Shown one piece after another: positions 11,501 to 20,261 of a DNA stretch of 64,000 nt (its first letter is position 1; each line of letters begins with the position of its first letter). A model generated the notes under the pieces. The model had not been told where the DNA came from. It did not search any database and saw only the letters and a program-made list of their open reading frames with translations. The stretch spans positions 62,001 through 126,000 of the IMG/VR virus record IMGVR_UViG_3300010334_000030; one strand, 5' to 3'. This DNA is from a virus. Position numbers and translations under genes: made by a program.

Positions 11501-12175
11501 TGTTATGACATCATCATAATAAGAGATAACACTAAAATTTCCAAAAAATCTAATTGATCTTAAAGGCAACTGGATAATATCTTCATCTACAAAATAATCA
11601 ATACCAGCATCTGATAGATAATTTATAAATTGATCATGTGAAAGATCGTTTCTTCCACTTAGATTTTTATCAAAGTAACTTTGTTTAGTTACCGTGTCAG
11701 TGTTGGCAATTATTCTTTTAATCTGAACTCGATCCTCTGAATCTGGGATTTTATCAGTTACATTAACATTTATATAAAGAAGAGGACTTAGAAAACTTTC
11801 AAAGAACCAATTATCCTTTACGTAGAATGTTTTAGGTACTGGCAGATTTGAAAGAGCTACAGGATCTTTAAGTGTTTCAGTTTTATAAACTTGCGAATAT
11901 GTTCCGTCAGGATTTCTGATTGTTGCAGAATTATCACCTAGGCCTGCAAGGGCTTTTATGTTATTATCAAGTCTTTGGATTTCACCTCTTAGATATCCAT
12001 ACGAAGGTATGTTTGCATTTTTTGGTAAACCGTTTTCATCCAAAACTTCTATAGATACAGTAGCATTAGTGGAAACTGCGGCTTCGTTTAAACCGTTTAA
12101 TATCTCCAATGAATTCTTCTGCAGTCTTAAAAACTGAGCTATTAATGAACTTACTGAATTTTGTGTACCTGCCAT
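8525..12175 (-). CDS. Large virion protein with coiled coils and an FN3-like region
   Basis: A 1216-residue protein. Residues about 405-460 and 495-520 are heptad-rich and look coiled-coil. Residues about 540-690 have the alternating aromatic/polar pattern of a fibronectin-III-like beta sandwich, including a run containing IQIASVSEAG that resembles the end strand of such domains. The C-terminal half is Tyr/Ser/Asn/Pro-rich. It lies 10 nt downstream of another structural gene and upstream of the giant adhesin, in the position where T4-type phages carry baseplate-peripheral and fibre-attachment proteins. No T4 gene number can be assigned. The FN3 assignment is by eye. Confidence 0.62.
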   Translation of the reverse strand: MAGTQNSVSSLIAQFLRLQKNSLEILNGLNEAAVSTNATVSIEVLDENGLPKNANIPSYGYLRGEIQRLDNNIKALAGLGDNSATIRNPDGTYSQVYKTETLKDPVALSNLPVPKTFYVKDNWFFESFLSPLLYINVNVTDKIPDSEDRVQIKRIIANTDTVTKQSYFDKNLSGRNDLSHDQFINYLSDAGIDYFVDEDIIQLPLRSIRFFGNFSVISYYDDVITMTDKNGKTFKETRRNYKLNTLKYTDSLSGVNDGRYLDVNDKISTPGGTLYLITSVNKDQSSIQAKRISGYDPIALGANTLSISSTDFGPRYIQVNIGYNERQGIFFKTIDDNFNIVGSNWSSGIVFWSNNLETKDSNGNVVSLESYYLSDVSDLGKIFLGMSKEKKIPAVQGLLPDTPQVSSDNFKVVQINKQVTDSTSVKTINEKLQAKSTLKSEISSLDDSINKVRLQLNTGIGTSNQSSSQLNTQNNEINAILGANLTQSQNRQVTNPIGVNVNSLRASLNNLIEERSKKVQLYSSIVADVNSLTTDVPQLLETPKYRVRGFWPIPLPRYSSQTGNQEVIQFSVRYRYLSDSGSAQPSETIEYMDTDGTLKTGTFSNWIEYKTDIRKKEYLTSKGVYVWSPEITADGNAQNINQLDLPITKGERLEIQIASVSEAGWPDNPLVSDYSTSVIISFPDNLSVSGVSDIVKVNNQDAAVVKMQSDLDAQGLPIHLSQQFTSGDKTYFHDTSGIASGFFTSNGVVINLFEKLTDLQNQINLIKSNISNARGVLEVYIVDSSGNKLKVSKGSSIKLNAGFTSDFFTSPLNYDAGKIASITYSIQLYNSQASPVELGSSIPGGLDTRAPLTVENNYPSGYDTNLRYSDAPISLTSVTQSALVADGRSNTFFRQQPPYASASSYSQFIYQRYKSVGFDQILLNNSSAPQNLSTYFSNTYFTSYLYDAITQTNFGVTDRYPQNGTIMTPYDPRNIDPTISGATSSNIWSGYFSDTSGGSPLGGGAISEFCIDVRHPYLIEVGNQNTYNGDYPTLVKPYADPTQAISYAPFRHTQCFWGDTSLNYYWVQSSYRSPGVFPTDDQTPRADNMYSDKLGFTSNDEYLIGKYSCGAYLFLAPSLANKIQVPGNTSLSSTNLFDGDSNAINIPLVFQFRTVDKAGYIGGWRKTGNITNITYTKKIGIDVKVLNEDPFSFDVQVTGSYKNDTLVSPNFSSGRV

Positions 12176-12185
12176 TTCTTAATTA

Positions 12186-14387
12186 TTAATTATTTGTTAA
12201 ACTTTTTCCTAAAAGATCAACCTGGAAAGTGAGATTGTCTCCATCTATACAAACTATCTCTATTACTGGTAAATATGAAAAGAGAGAAAAATCAGAATCT
12301 TTTAATGTTATTATAGAAGTTGAATATTGTACACCAGAAGGATTTGATAAAGGATAATTTCCTAAAGCATTAGTCAATATTCTAATTATAAAATCTCCAG
12401 GATATATTTTATCACCAAAAGAAATTCTAAATCTTTGACCAGTTTTCCATTGATTTAAACCTCCGTCATTAATTCTGATAGTTAAATCGCTAGCAAGGGT
12501 TAAAACCTGACTGTTATTAACGTATTTAAAATAATTAGAAAATGGTAAGAGATCGATTATATTAGAGGACCCAGGGACAAAGGTACCTTTAGATTTATTA
12601 GAGCCTATTGTGAAATCCTGATTGGCATTATATAGGGTCAATTCATTTTTAACGCTTCTATCAACTATAATACCCGATCCCTGCTTGATCAAGTCAAGAT
12701 CATAAGAGATCTGAACGTTAGTCTGATTATTCAAAATGGATCTTACGAGATCGTAATTTTGATTAATAAGCTGCATTATAGAGCTAGTGTTTCTAAATAA
12801 AGCCTGATTAGAAGCAAGGGTTTGCTCTAGATCTGATATTCTTCTATCGAGATTTAAAGCTGTAGAAGAGCTCAGTGTAATATTCTCAATATTCGTGACT
12901 CTGTTGCTTAGCTGAACAAAATCGTATGATGAATTATTTAAAGTGGAACTTGCCTCCTGCAAAACATTCATAGCATCCATAAACATGGACAACGAGAATG
13001 GCGAATAATCATTTATAGATTGTTCAACCCCAGTTTGGCTAACGTCAGTATCAAATCTGAGGTTTATTTTAAATCCATAAGAGTTACCGTTAAGCTTAGT
13101 TACAGGATTTGGTTTATATTTTTTAAGTCTAGGTATATAAATTTCACCCCCTGTACTGTTAACATCATCCAAGAAAAGAACACCGAAAAGATTCGTTGCG
13201 CTATCTGTTATATTAGCTGGATCATAAACATCGTAATAAACAAGCACGCAATTAAACTCAAAATCGTTAGCAATTGGGGTAGCGTTAAATTCTTCAAGAG
13301 TGCTAATACTAGGATTCTCTAAAATCTGTTGGTATGAATTAGGGTCGAAGTCTATTCCTATTGAATCTAATCTTGATCTAACGTAAGATCCACTAGCTCC
13401 ATTGTAGGTTTTAGTTAATATGTCATTAGATGCATCGGTAAAAATTAGATCACTAAAATACGTGTTTGGTGTGTCTCTCGGGGTATACCAATTTCCAGTT
13501 TGTGTTGAGCCATTGGTTCCAGTGTAAAAAAAAGTTGATGTTGGTGCTCCTAAAACGTCATCATCGAATATTGAAAGAGTTGTAAGACCGCTAGGATTAA
13601 TATCACTATAGGATCTTCCGTAAAGATACTCAACATCTAAAGGATTGTTAGGAGAATTTGTCCATTGATAGTTTGAATAGTAATTTTTATCAACAACATT
13701 CTTAAATAAAACTGTTGGGGTATTACCATCTTTAGTTGGAATATAAACGTAAACCTCTGAATATGTATTAGAAGAGTTTTTTACACTATTTACTATATCC
13801 AGATTTCCTATATACTGAACAACTTTGCTATAATTAGCCCCTGTAATTCCATAGGATCCTGTCGTACCAACAGTTGTATCACCCTCTGCATATCTTTTTT
13901 GAGTAACTGGAAGTCCGTTAGTTATTGTAACGGTACTTTGATCTAATGAAGCAGATACTTCATCGGAAGTTGCAGGTCTATATCTAATAGCTCCTATTTC
14001 TTTTAGCCATTTAAAAAAGACTCTCTCTGAAATATTACTTTTTAGTGAGGGATCATATCCAGAATTTCCAGTAACGGTTGACTCTAAGTTTAAACAGTAA
14101 CTTTGGAAGCTTTGAGAGAAATCAACATTAGGATCTCCGGTAATTATTTTTTTGGCATTAGTAACATAATCAATAAAAGCACTATCGGGTGCATTTAATC
14201 TAATTTTATTTGACTGCCCCTTATAGGTGTTATCTATATTTGGTATATTAAGAAGTGCAAATTTAGAGAACTTAAACTTATTTGCCGAGTTGTTAAAAGT
14301 AAAAGATAAATCCTCGGCGGAAGAAGAAAAAGAATAGAAGGTTCCTCCTTGAACTTGGAGAGGTCTTATAAAAGGTGTTTTTGCCAT
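12186..14387 (-). CDS. Virion structural protein, fibre or baseplate periphery
   Basis: A 733-residue protein. Its first 460 residues are Asn/Ser/Tyr/Thr-rich and probably beta-structured. A helical, heptad-like region follows (about 475-590) that may trimerise the protein, then a compact C-terminal domain of about 130 residues. The order of head, coiled coil and small C-terminal domain is common in trimeric phage tail proteins. No family was recognised. It sits between the short fibre-like gene at 14412-15320 and the large protein at 8525-12175 with 10-24 nt gaps, so it is part of one transcription unit starting near 15350. Confidence 0.6.
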   Translation of the reverse strand: MAKTPFIRPLQVQGGTFYSFSSSAEDLSFTFNNSANKFKFSKFALLNIPNIDNTYKGQSNKIRLNAPDSAFIDYVTNAKKIITGDPNVDFSQSFQSYCLNLESTVTGNSGYDPSLKSNISERVFFKWLKEIGAIRYRPATSDEVSASLDQSTVTITNGLPVTQKRYAEGDTTVGTTGSYGITGANYSKVVQYIGNLDIVNSVKNSSNTYSEVYVYIPTKDGNTPTVLFKNVVDKNYYSNYQWTNSPNNPLDVEYLYGRSYSDINPSGLTTLSIFDDDVLGAPTSTFFYTGTNGSTQTGNWYTPRDTPNTYFSDLIFTDASNDILTKTYNGASGSYVRSRLDSIGIDFDPNSYQQILENPSISTLEEFNATPIANDFEFNCVLVYYDVYDPANITDSATNLFGVLFLDDVNSTGGEIYIPRLKKYKPNPVTKLNGNSYGFKINLRFDTDVSQTGVEQSINDYSPFSLSMFMDAMNVLQEASSTLNNSSYDFVQLSNRVTNIENITLSSSTALNLDRRISDLEQTLASNQALFRNTSSIMQLINQNYDLVRSILNNQTNVQISYDLDLIKQGSGIIVDRSVKNELTLYNANQDFTIGSNKSKGTFVPGSSNIIDLLPFSNYFKYVNNSQVLTLASDLTIRINDGGLNQWKTGQRFRISFGDKIYPGDFIIRILTNALGNYPLSNPSGVQYSTSIITLKDSDFSLFSYLPVIEIVCIDGDNLTFQVDLLGKSLTNN

Positions 14388-14411
14388 TAAATTATTTTAT
14401 TTTTCCTTCGA

Positions 14412-15320
14412 TTAAACTGTCATGTTTGTTGCTCCTAAAACTACCCAAGATCCTTTTTGAGTTGTTTGATCTGCTGCTATTCTTGGTTCCCATTGAAGTT
14501 GAATAGATGATCTATAAGCTTTACTTGCAGTTACTGTTATTCCGCTTGTTGAGAATCCTCCATGGGTAGAGACGTTATTAAATCCAGTATAGTATGTAGA
14601 GGAAGTTCCTGTAGCACCTGTCCAAATATAACCAGCAGCAGCACTAGTATTAACTATAGTGATTCTTGTTCCCTGAGCTATGCTTGCTGCAGTTGCACCC
14701 GTACCACCAACAACCTTTAGGTGGAATCCAGTTGGACCCTGACAATTAGCATAAATAACATCTTCCAATCCAGTTATTGTATACGGGGAATTCACAGAGG
14801 TTACATAACCTCCGCCGCCAATATTTGCAGTGTTTACCTGGAAAGCTGAGCCTGCTGTTAGACCTGTACGAACAGTGGTATTACTGCTAATAACGTGACC
14901 TTGTACGCCTAAATAAAATGCACCATTAGCAGAAAGACTACCGTTAAAACTTGCAGTTGCTCCTACTGTCATAGTAGCTGCAGAAGTTACTGAAAGACTT
15001 CCGCTGAGGGTAACATTACCAGAAGCGGTGAGAGATGTTGAGCTTACAGAGGAAAAAGATGCCTGTCCCGCAGAATCGACAGAGGCGGTCACAGTTCCTG
15101 ATGCTGGGATTGATAAAGAGCTAAATGCCCCTATTTTAGCTGAAACCTTTCCTGTTGAGGCGTTGGTTAGATCGAGTATTCCATTAACGCTATCTACTCC
15201 GAAAACAGATACGTATCCATTGATCCAATTTTGCAAAATTAAAAAATTAGAATTAATGGTTATCCTTGATCCGGAGATGGAATCTGATCCTAAAATTTCT
15301 GTGGTGTTTACTGTTGCCAT
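14412..15320 (-). CDS. Small tail-fibre-like protein, Ser/Thr/Ala/Gly-rich repeats
   Basis: A 302-residue protein. Residues about 55-140 are a low-complexity Ser/Ala/Thr/Val/Gly stretch with short repeated units such as SLTASGNVTLSGSL, suggesting a repetitive beta-structured shaft. The first 35 residues contain an I-x-I-N-S-N-F motif like the N-x-N-F motif in the heads of the two collagen-like fibres, which may be a shared attachment module. The C-terminal 100 residues are more globular. It is the first minus-strand gene after the divergent region shared with phoH and has a GATATATA box 29 nt upstream. Function is inferred from composition and place. Confidence 0.6.
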   Translation of the reverse strand: MATVNTTEILGSDSISGSRITINSNFLILQNWINGYVSVFGVDSVNGILDLTNASTGKVSAKIGAFSSLSIPASGTVTASVDSAGQASFSSVSSTSLTASGNVTLSGSLSVTSAATMTVGATASFNGSLSANGAFYLGVQGHVISSNTTVRTGLTAGSAFQVNTANIGGGGYVTSVNSPYTITGLEDVIYANCQGPTGFHLKVVGGTGATAASIAQGTRITIVNTSAAAGYIWTGATGTSSTYYTGFNNVSTHGGFSTSGITVTASKAYRSSIQLQWEPRIAADQTTQKGSWVVLGATNMTV

Positions 15321-15349
15321 TTTTTTGTTTTATTTCTTTTTAATCCGAA

Positions 15350-15357
15350 TATATATC
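15350..15357 (-). promoter_or_regulatory. GATATATA late-promoter-like box for the adhesin operon
   Basis: Exact minus-strand GATATATA, 29 nt upstream of the start at 15320, in the divergent region. It is one of nine exact copies placed upstream of start codons in this window. Confidence 0.5.
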
Positions 15358-15400
15358 AATATCTCAGACAACTCCTAAATATGATAATACAAAGAGATAA

Positions 15401-15419
15401 GATCTCAGACAATGAGATC
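15401..15419. promoter_or_regulatory. Inverted repeat in the phoH/adhesin divergent region
   Basis: GATCTCA and TGAGATC arms (7 bp, perfect) surround a 5-nt spacer. The 11-mer ATCTCAGACAA occurs at 15361-15371 and again at 15402-15412. The pair lies between the two divergent promoters, so it could be an operator for a phage regulator. There is no T-run, so it is unlikely to be a terminator. Confidence 0.35.
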
Positions 15420-15467
15420 ACTGACTTTAATTTAACTGCAAACCTTTGGAATTATTCCAATAAAAAG

Positions 15468-15475
15468 GATATATT
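15468..15475 (+). promoter_or_regulatory. Possible phoH promoter box (GATATATT)
   Basis: A plus-strand one-base variant of the recurring GATATATA element, 51 nt upstream of phoH. A TATAAAAA stretch near 15488 is an alternative -10 candidate. Confidence 0.3.
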
Positions 15476-15526
15476 TTTTATTCCTCTTATAAAAAGAGAG
15501 ATCCGTCAACAAATCTAAAAAAAATA

Positions 15527-16189
15527 ATGTCACCTATGCAAAACCAGCCAAAAAAGCCAAAAAATTCAATAAGGTTTAATATCACCTTAAATGAGGAACA
15601 AAAAGCGGCTAAGGAGAAGATATTGCAATCAAAAGTATCCTTTCTAAAGGGTCAAGCAGGTAGCGGTAAATCACTACTAGCAGCTCAGATAGCTTTGGAT
15701 CTACTCTTTAAAAAAGATGTTAAAAAAATAATACTTACCAGGCCTGCAGTTACCGCTGGTGAGGAAATTGGATTTCTGCCAGGCGACAAAGACGCTAAAT
15801 TAGCTCCATACACAGCTGCTATCTATGACAACATGTACATGCTGTACAATAAAGAAAAAATAGATAAAGAGATCTCAGAAGGAAATATAGAGGTTATACC
15901 TATTGGCTTTATGAGGGGTAGAAATTTCTCTGATTGTTGTGTAGTTATAGACGAATCTCAAAATATCACTCAAAATCAATTAGAGCTAATTATAACCAGG
16001 CTTTGTGTAGGTGCTAAAATGGTTTTTGTTGGTGATAACTCACAAATAGATCTAAAAGACAAAAGGCTAAGCGGATTCGACTGGTTATCAAAAAAACTAA
16101 GTTTTGTTGAAGGTGTTTCTGTTATATCTCTTAAAACAAATCACAGAGATCCAATAGTAGAAGAAATTCTTAAAGTTTTAAACGACTAA
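15527..16189 (+). CDS. phoH: PhoH-like ATPase
   Basis: A 220-residue P-loop ATPase, essentially just the PhoH domain. Walker A is GQAGSGKS at residues 42-49, Walker B is VVIDESQN with D142 and E143, and the family TRPAV segment is at 71-75. PhoH genes are frequent in marine and jumbo T4-like phages. The domain is related to superfamily-1 helicases, but its role in phages is not settled. A second Met at residue 4 could be the true start. It is one of two plus-strand genes here, and its last 4 nt overlap the 3' end of the convergent adhesin gene. No N-terminal PIN domain is present. Confidence 0.93.
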   Translation: MSPMQNQPKKPKNSIRFNITLNEEQKAAKEKILQSKVSFLKGQAGSGKSLLAAQIALDLLFKKDVKKIILTRPAVTAGEEIGFLPGDKDAKLAPYTAAIYDNMYMLYNKEKIDKEISEGNIEVIPIGFMRGRNFSDCCVVIDESQNITQNQLELIITRLCVGAKMVFVGDNSQIDLKDKRLSGFDWLSKKLSFVEGVSVISLKTNHRDPIVEEILKVLND

Positions 16190-19100
16190 GCAGGTTCAGA
16201 ATCGAACGTAGCATCAGGATTATCGGGAATAACAACTTCAACACCAAATTGAATTCTGTTATTCTCGAGAATCTCTTTTTCTTGAACCATAAGATCATCC
16301 TCTAATTTTCTCACATCATAATCTCTACTAACGAAGGAAGGTTCAGGGTATCCATAATCAGTTGAATCAACAAAATTAGGATTATTGTCATCAGGTCTTT
16401 TGTTTTTATGATCAATAACTTGGATAAATCCAGGTAGTGATGCTTCGTAAACATTCCCAAAAGAATCCTCAACCTGATTGTATATTTGGTAATATCCACT
16501 CTTAGTAAATGTGTATATAAAGTAAGGAGTAGATTTAACATTAAGTATTTCTTCACCTGTGAGCGAATCTGAAAGAATCCAAACATTATTCTTCTTACCA
16601 TATATGTCAGAAGAATAGTTGTTAAAAACAACAGTAGACATAAGAGGAATTTCTAGATGATTATTGGACGAGTGCACGTCGCACCAGGTCCACGCTCCCG
16701 AGCCCGGGCGGGATATAATGTTTCCAAGGTTTATCCCAAGTTCAGGTTTATATTGTTCAGATTTAAGTGTAAAGTATGCTGGATAAATTGGGGAGATGAA
16801 ACCAGTTCCTGCTCCAGTTGTCCCATATGAACTAGATGTCATATAAATATCAGAACTCTTAGATGTTGAAAAAATCAAGTCTATAGATCTAGTTCCAAAA
16901 TTGTTTGAATCTAATATATTTCCTTTAGTGTCCGTTTTAACTATATTTGTTACATACTTAGTTTTGGTGGAATTGAAATTAGAATAACTCATAAAATATT
17001 GACCATTAGAAAGAATTCTCGCATCTTTTAAAAATGGTGCACCGTTATAGCTCTCACCAAGATCGAATGAAAATATTCTTCTCACTGAAGCTTGTTCTGT
17101 TATTTGTGCAGTTATTGCTCTTTTTATAGGATTGCCCCCAGTTCCAACAGACCAACTATTAACATTAGCTCCAAAATAAGATGCAGTCGGACCAAAAGCA
17201 GTTGTTATATAATAGGAAGTTCCAGTTTTAGTGGAATAGATCTCTGCAGTAGCTCCCGCGGTTAGACCATTTTCTATAAATCCACCAGTTACACCAAACC
17301 CCTCTGAGCTAACAAGAATATAATATGGCTGTGATTCATATCCAGAAGAGCTTGTTAAATCAGTACCGCCAAAATTAAAGGCAGGTGGGACATACGGAAT
17401 AATGTATGGCAAATATCCAGTTATTAAGCTACTTCCGGTATTTAACGAAGAGATTGAAAGAGTATGATCGTTATAAAATAAGTCCTGATTGGATGCTGAA
17501 TTAATACCTGATCTAATGGAAAAATCGTCTCTGTTTAGGCTTAAACAAGAAAGAAATCTCCAATCGAATGTCAGGTCTGTTAAATATTCAGGGCTTTTAT
17601 AAGAATCATTATTTCTTAGCCATAGATTTTTTAGCGTTGATAGTTTATTGTAATGGGGGATTAAAACATTAACGGTGTAATCAGTAACATCACAGGTAAC
17701 ACTTGAGCTATCATAGGAGCCAGACCAAATAGAGGTACTTGGAAATGATCTGAAATTTATAACTCTATACGATTTTCTGATCGATTCATTATATCCGCCG
17801 GTGATTCCAGTAAAAGATGTTATCTCTCCTAAATCTTTTTCAACCTCCGCAACAAAAACACCGGGTGCTTGTTTACTTGATAAAACGGTATTGCTTAGTA
17901 AACTTGAAAGGGAAGGTATTAAAGGAAAAGTTTTATTGGAATATGTATAGACATTAAAAACTAAGTCTGAAGTGGTTGGAATTGATGTTGAACCCGATCC
18001 AGACTGGAAAGAAACTTGAAAAACAAAACGAGTTTTTGTTGCAATTATTTCCTTATATCCAGACAATATAGAATAATATCCATATAAGCTAGGGGAAGCT
18101 GCTGTTCCGATCGTCATTGCATATCTGAATGGAAGGTTATCTAAATACGAATAAGCCGACACACTGGTATACTGTGTTTCATTTAATAATATTGTTGACA
18201 CACTTCCAAATGACCCAGCTGTTGCTCCGGTCGGAATCAAGAAATCACAATTCCCTGATGTTGCAGAATTGCCGGGTGAATATCTATAGGTTAATGATGA
18301 AACCGCACCATTAGTATATTTAGATCCAGTTGCTCCTGTTGCAGAATATATCCAGGGATAAGCTCCAGAGGTTGCTCCTGTTAAACCTGAATTAGTAATC
18401 CCCAAGGGAGCACCGCTAGGTCCATTAGAGTATCCAGTAACAGCGGAAGCCAAGCCGGAATAAACATACGATCCATTCTCAATTAACAGATTATAGGTTC
18501 CTGCTAAAACAATAGAATTTCCATCGGGGGAAGGTTTTATTGATGTTACTTCAGTACTACTTCCATTGAATGTTATACTTGATTTAACACATCCGCAATC
18601 ATCATACGAAACTACAAATCCAGTATAAGAAACGCCAGTATCGGTAGAATTTATATTAAATCCATTAGTCCCGGTAATAGTTAAAGGAGTCCCATCGTTA
18701 TATGATCCAAAATTAATTGATTTGTTTTGAGCTATTTTTCCTCCTATATACAGTCTGTTGGATCCATTTATCGTAAGGGTCGCTGATGAAGTTATTTTAA
18801 ATTCATAATCATTCCCGATATTAGGATTAAGCTGAGTAATCCATTTTGGAGATTGTATTTTATTGATAAGTAAATCCTGATCATATGTTGGGATTGGGTA
18901 GTTATTCCAATAGGCTTGTTCTCCCGCACGACCATCTGCAATATCAGATAGCTTTGTGGTTAGAAAAAGATTTCTCGGATCTAAACCAGGATGCTTATAT
19001 TCAAGCTCATCATTTTGATAAACCCTCCATTCTGGGTAAGTCCAAGTGTATTTGTTAACTTTTGGAATAGGTGAAGGTGATGCTCCTCCTGTTGGGCTAT

Positions 19101-20235
19101 AATAAACGAAATTCCATCCTGTGGCTCCTGAATACTTAGAAGATGCATAAACGTGAGGAACGTCATATTCAAACGATGCAAGCGTGTTATAGCCAAGAAC
19201 CCATAAAGAACCGGCTCTTACGTCAAAAGAATTTTGACCTATATTATCACCTACGAGCTCGATACCAAGCACATTGTCGCTAGATAAGGAAGAATTAGAA
19301 GAATTAAACTGAGTGTGTGAAGTGCCGTTAAAATGCCAAATACCAGTACCCTGGCTAAGCTCGCCATCTCCCTTAGAATAAAATACGTGACCATTCTTTC
19401 TAGCTTTCACTAATGTTACTGGACCGGTCGTTCCATAGTTCCAAAAAGAGACCCCATTGAAATAAGATAAACCTATATCCGTACCTATCCAGAGATTTCC
19501 ATCTTCATCAAAGTCAAGTGAATATACGGTATCAGATATTATGCCTGATGTTTTTGTGTTATAAACAGTGGCTTGTTTTATAATTTTAGTTCCATCGTTT
19601 AAAGAGATTGTAGAAAGACTTCCTTGAGGAAAAACATATAAACCCTCTTTTGTTCCAATATAATAGAGATAGCTTTTTCCATCTACACCCTTCGTTTTAA
19701 TATCATAAATATGAGGCCATATATAGCCTTCAACTTCTTCATACCATCTATCAATTTCCTTCAGATAATAAAAAAGTCTTCCGCCTGTAGAACCCTGAAT
19801 CCTACTATATGTTGATGCAGCAGCGGTTAAACCAGTTCCGTTTAATGGACTGCAGAAAGCAAGGATATCATCACCAAAAGGACAAGCATATATGAGAGAG
19901 ATCTCTTGTTGAACGTCAAATGTTCCTAAGTCTGAAAATTTCCAAGAATTTCCAATTTCAGGATTGTTGGTGTCAATGTTGAAAACAGCAACCTGATTAT
20001 ATCCAGATTCCACCCCTTGTGCAACTCCACACCATAGCGTCTCTTCATTGTCTATGGAAAGACATCTGGTGTCTAAATAGTAAGGGCTTCCATTTGGTTG
20101 AGGGACAGCAGAATTCTGGTATCCGTAATATTCCCAGGACATCCCATTGAATCTTCTTATATCTTGTCCAGAACCCCAAACATAGAACTCGTTATCTACG
20201 TCTATTTGATTTATGTATAAATTTGCTGTTGGCAT
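16186..20235 (-). CDS. Large virion adhesin with regulator-type (Reg_prop) propeller and PKD-like C-terminus
   Basis: A 1349-residue protein. Near residues 230-270 it has Y-S-L-D-F-D-E-D-G-N-L-W-I-G-T ... G-L-x-x-F-N-G, a good match to the Reg_prop blade motif of two-component-regulator propellers. A degenerate blade lies near residues 45-85 (LSIDNEETLWCGV). The middle is Ser/Thr/Gly/Tyr-rich. Residues about 1235-1300 resemble a PKD-like beta sandwich (YTFTKSGYYQIYNQVEDSFG). In bacteria these propellers sense extracellular glycans, so a tail-surface glycan-binding role is plausible. The gene lies among other adhesin and baseplate genes. A GC-rich patch at 16672-16713 encodes part of the protein. 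Confidence 0.68.
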   Translation of the reverse strand: MPTANLYINQIDVDNEFYVWGSGQDIRRFNGMSWEYYGYQNSAVPQPNGSPYYLDTRCLSIDNEETLWCGVAQGVESGYNQVAVFNIDTNNPEIGNSWKFSDLGTFDVQQEISLIYACPFGDDILAFCSPLNGTGLTAAASTYSRIQGSTGGRLFYYLKEIDRWYEEVEGYIWPHIYDIKTKGVDGKSYLYYIGTKEGLYVFPQGSLSTISLNDGTKIIKQATVYNTKTSGIISDTVYSLDFDEDGNLWIGTDIGLSYFNGVSFWNYGTTGPVTLVKARKNGHVFYSKGDGELSQGTGIWHFNGTSHTQFNSSNSSLSSDNVLGIELVGDNIGQNSFDVRAGSLWVLGYNTLASFEYDVPHVYASSKYSGATGWNFVYYSPTGGASPSPIPKVNKYTWTYPEWRVYQNDELEYKHPGLDPRNLFLTTKLSDIADGRAGEQAYWNNYPIPTYDQDLLINKIQSPKWITQLNPNIGNDYEFKITSSATLTINGSNRLYIGGKIAQNKSINFGSYNDGTPLTITGTNGFNINSTDTGVSYTGFVVSYDDCGCVKSSITFNGSSTEVTSIKPSPDGNSIVLAGTYNLLIENGSYVYSGLASAVTGYSNGPSGAPLGITNSGLTGATSGAYPWIYSATGATGSKYTNGAVSSLTYRYSPGNSATSGNCDFLIPTGATAGSFGSVSTILLNETQYTSVSAYSYLDNLPFRYAMTIGTAASPSLYGYYSILSGYKEIIATKTRFVFQVSFQSGSGSTSIPTTSDLVFNVYTYSNKTFPLIPSLSSLLSNTVLSSKQAPGVFVAEVEKDLGEITSFTGITGGYNESIRKSYRVINFRSFPSTSIWSGSYDSSSVTCDVTDYTVNVLIPHYNKLSTLKNLWLRNNDSYKSPEYLTDLTFDWRFLSCLSLNRDDFSIRSGINSASNQDLFYNDHTLSISSLNTGSSLITGYLPYIIPYVPPAFNFGGTDLTSSSGYESQPYYILVSSEGFGVTGGFIENGLTAGATAEIYSTKTGTSYYITTAFGPTASYFGANVNSWSVGTGGNPIKRAITAQITEQASVRRIFSFDLGESYNGAPFLKDARILSNGQYFMSYSNFNSTKTKYVTNIVKTDTKGNILDSNNFGTRSIDLIFSTSKSSDIYMTSSSYGTTGAGTGFISPIYPAYFTLKSEQYKPELGINLGNIISRPGSGAWTWCDVHSSNNHLEIPLMSTVVFNNYSSDIYGKKNNVWILSDSLTGEEILNVKSTPYFIYTFTKSGYYQIYNQVEDSFGNVYEASLPGFIQVIDHKNKRPDDNNPNFVDSTDYGYPEPSFVSRDYDVRKLEDDLMVQEKEILENNRIQFGVEVVIPDNPDATFDSEPA

Positions 20236-20261
20236 TCGATTTTATATATTAAATTAGAAAA

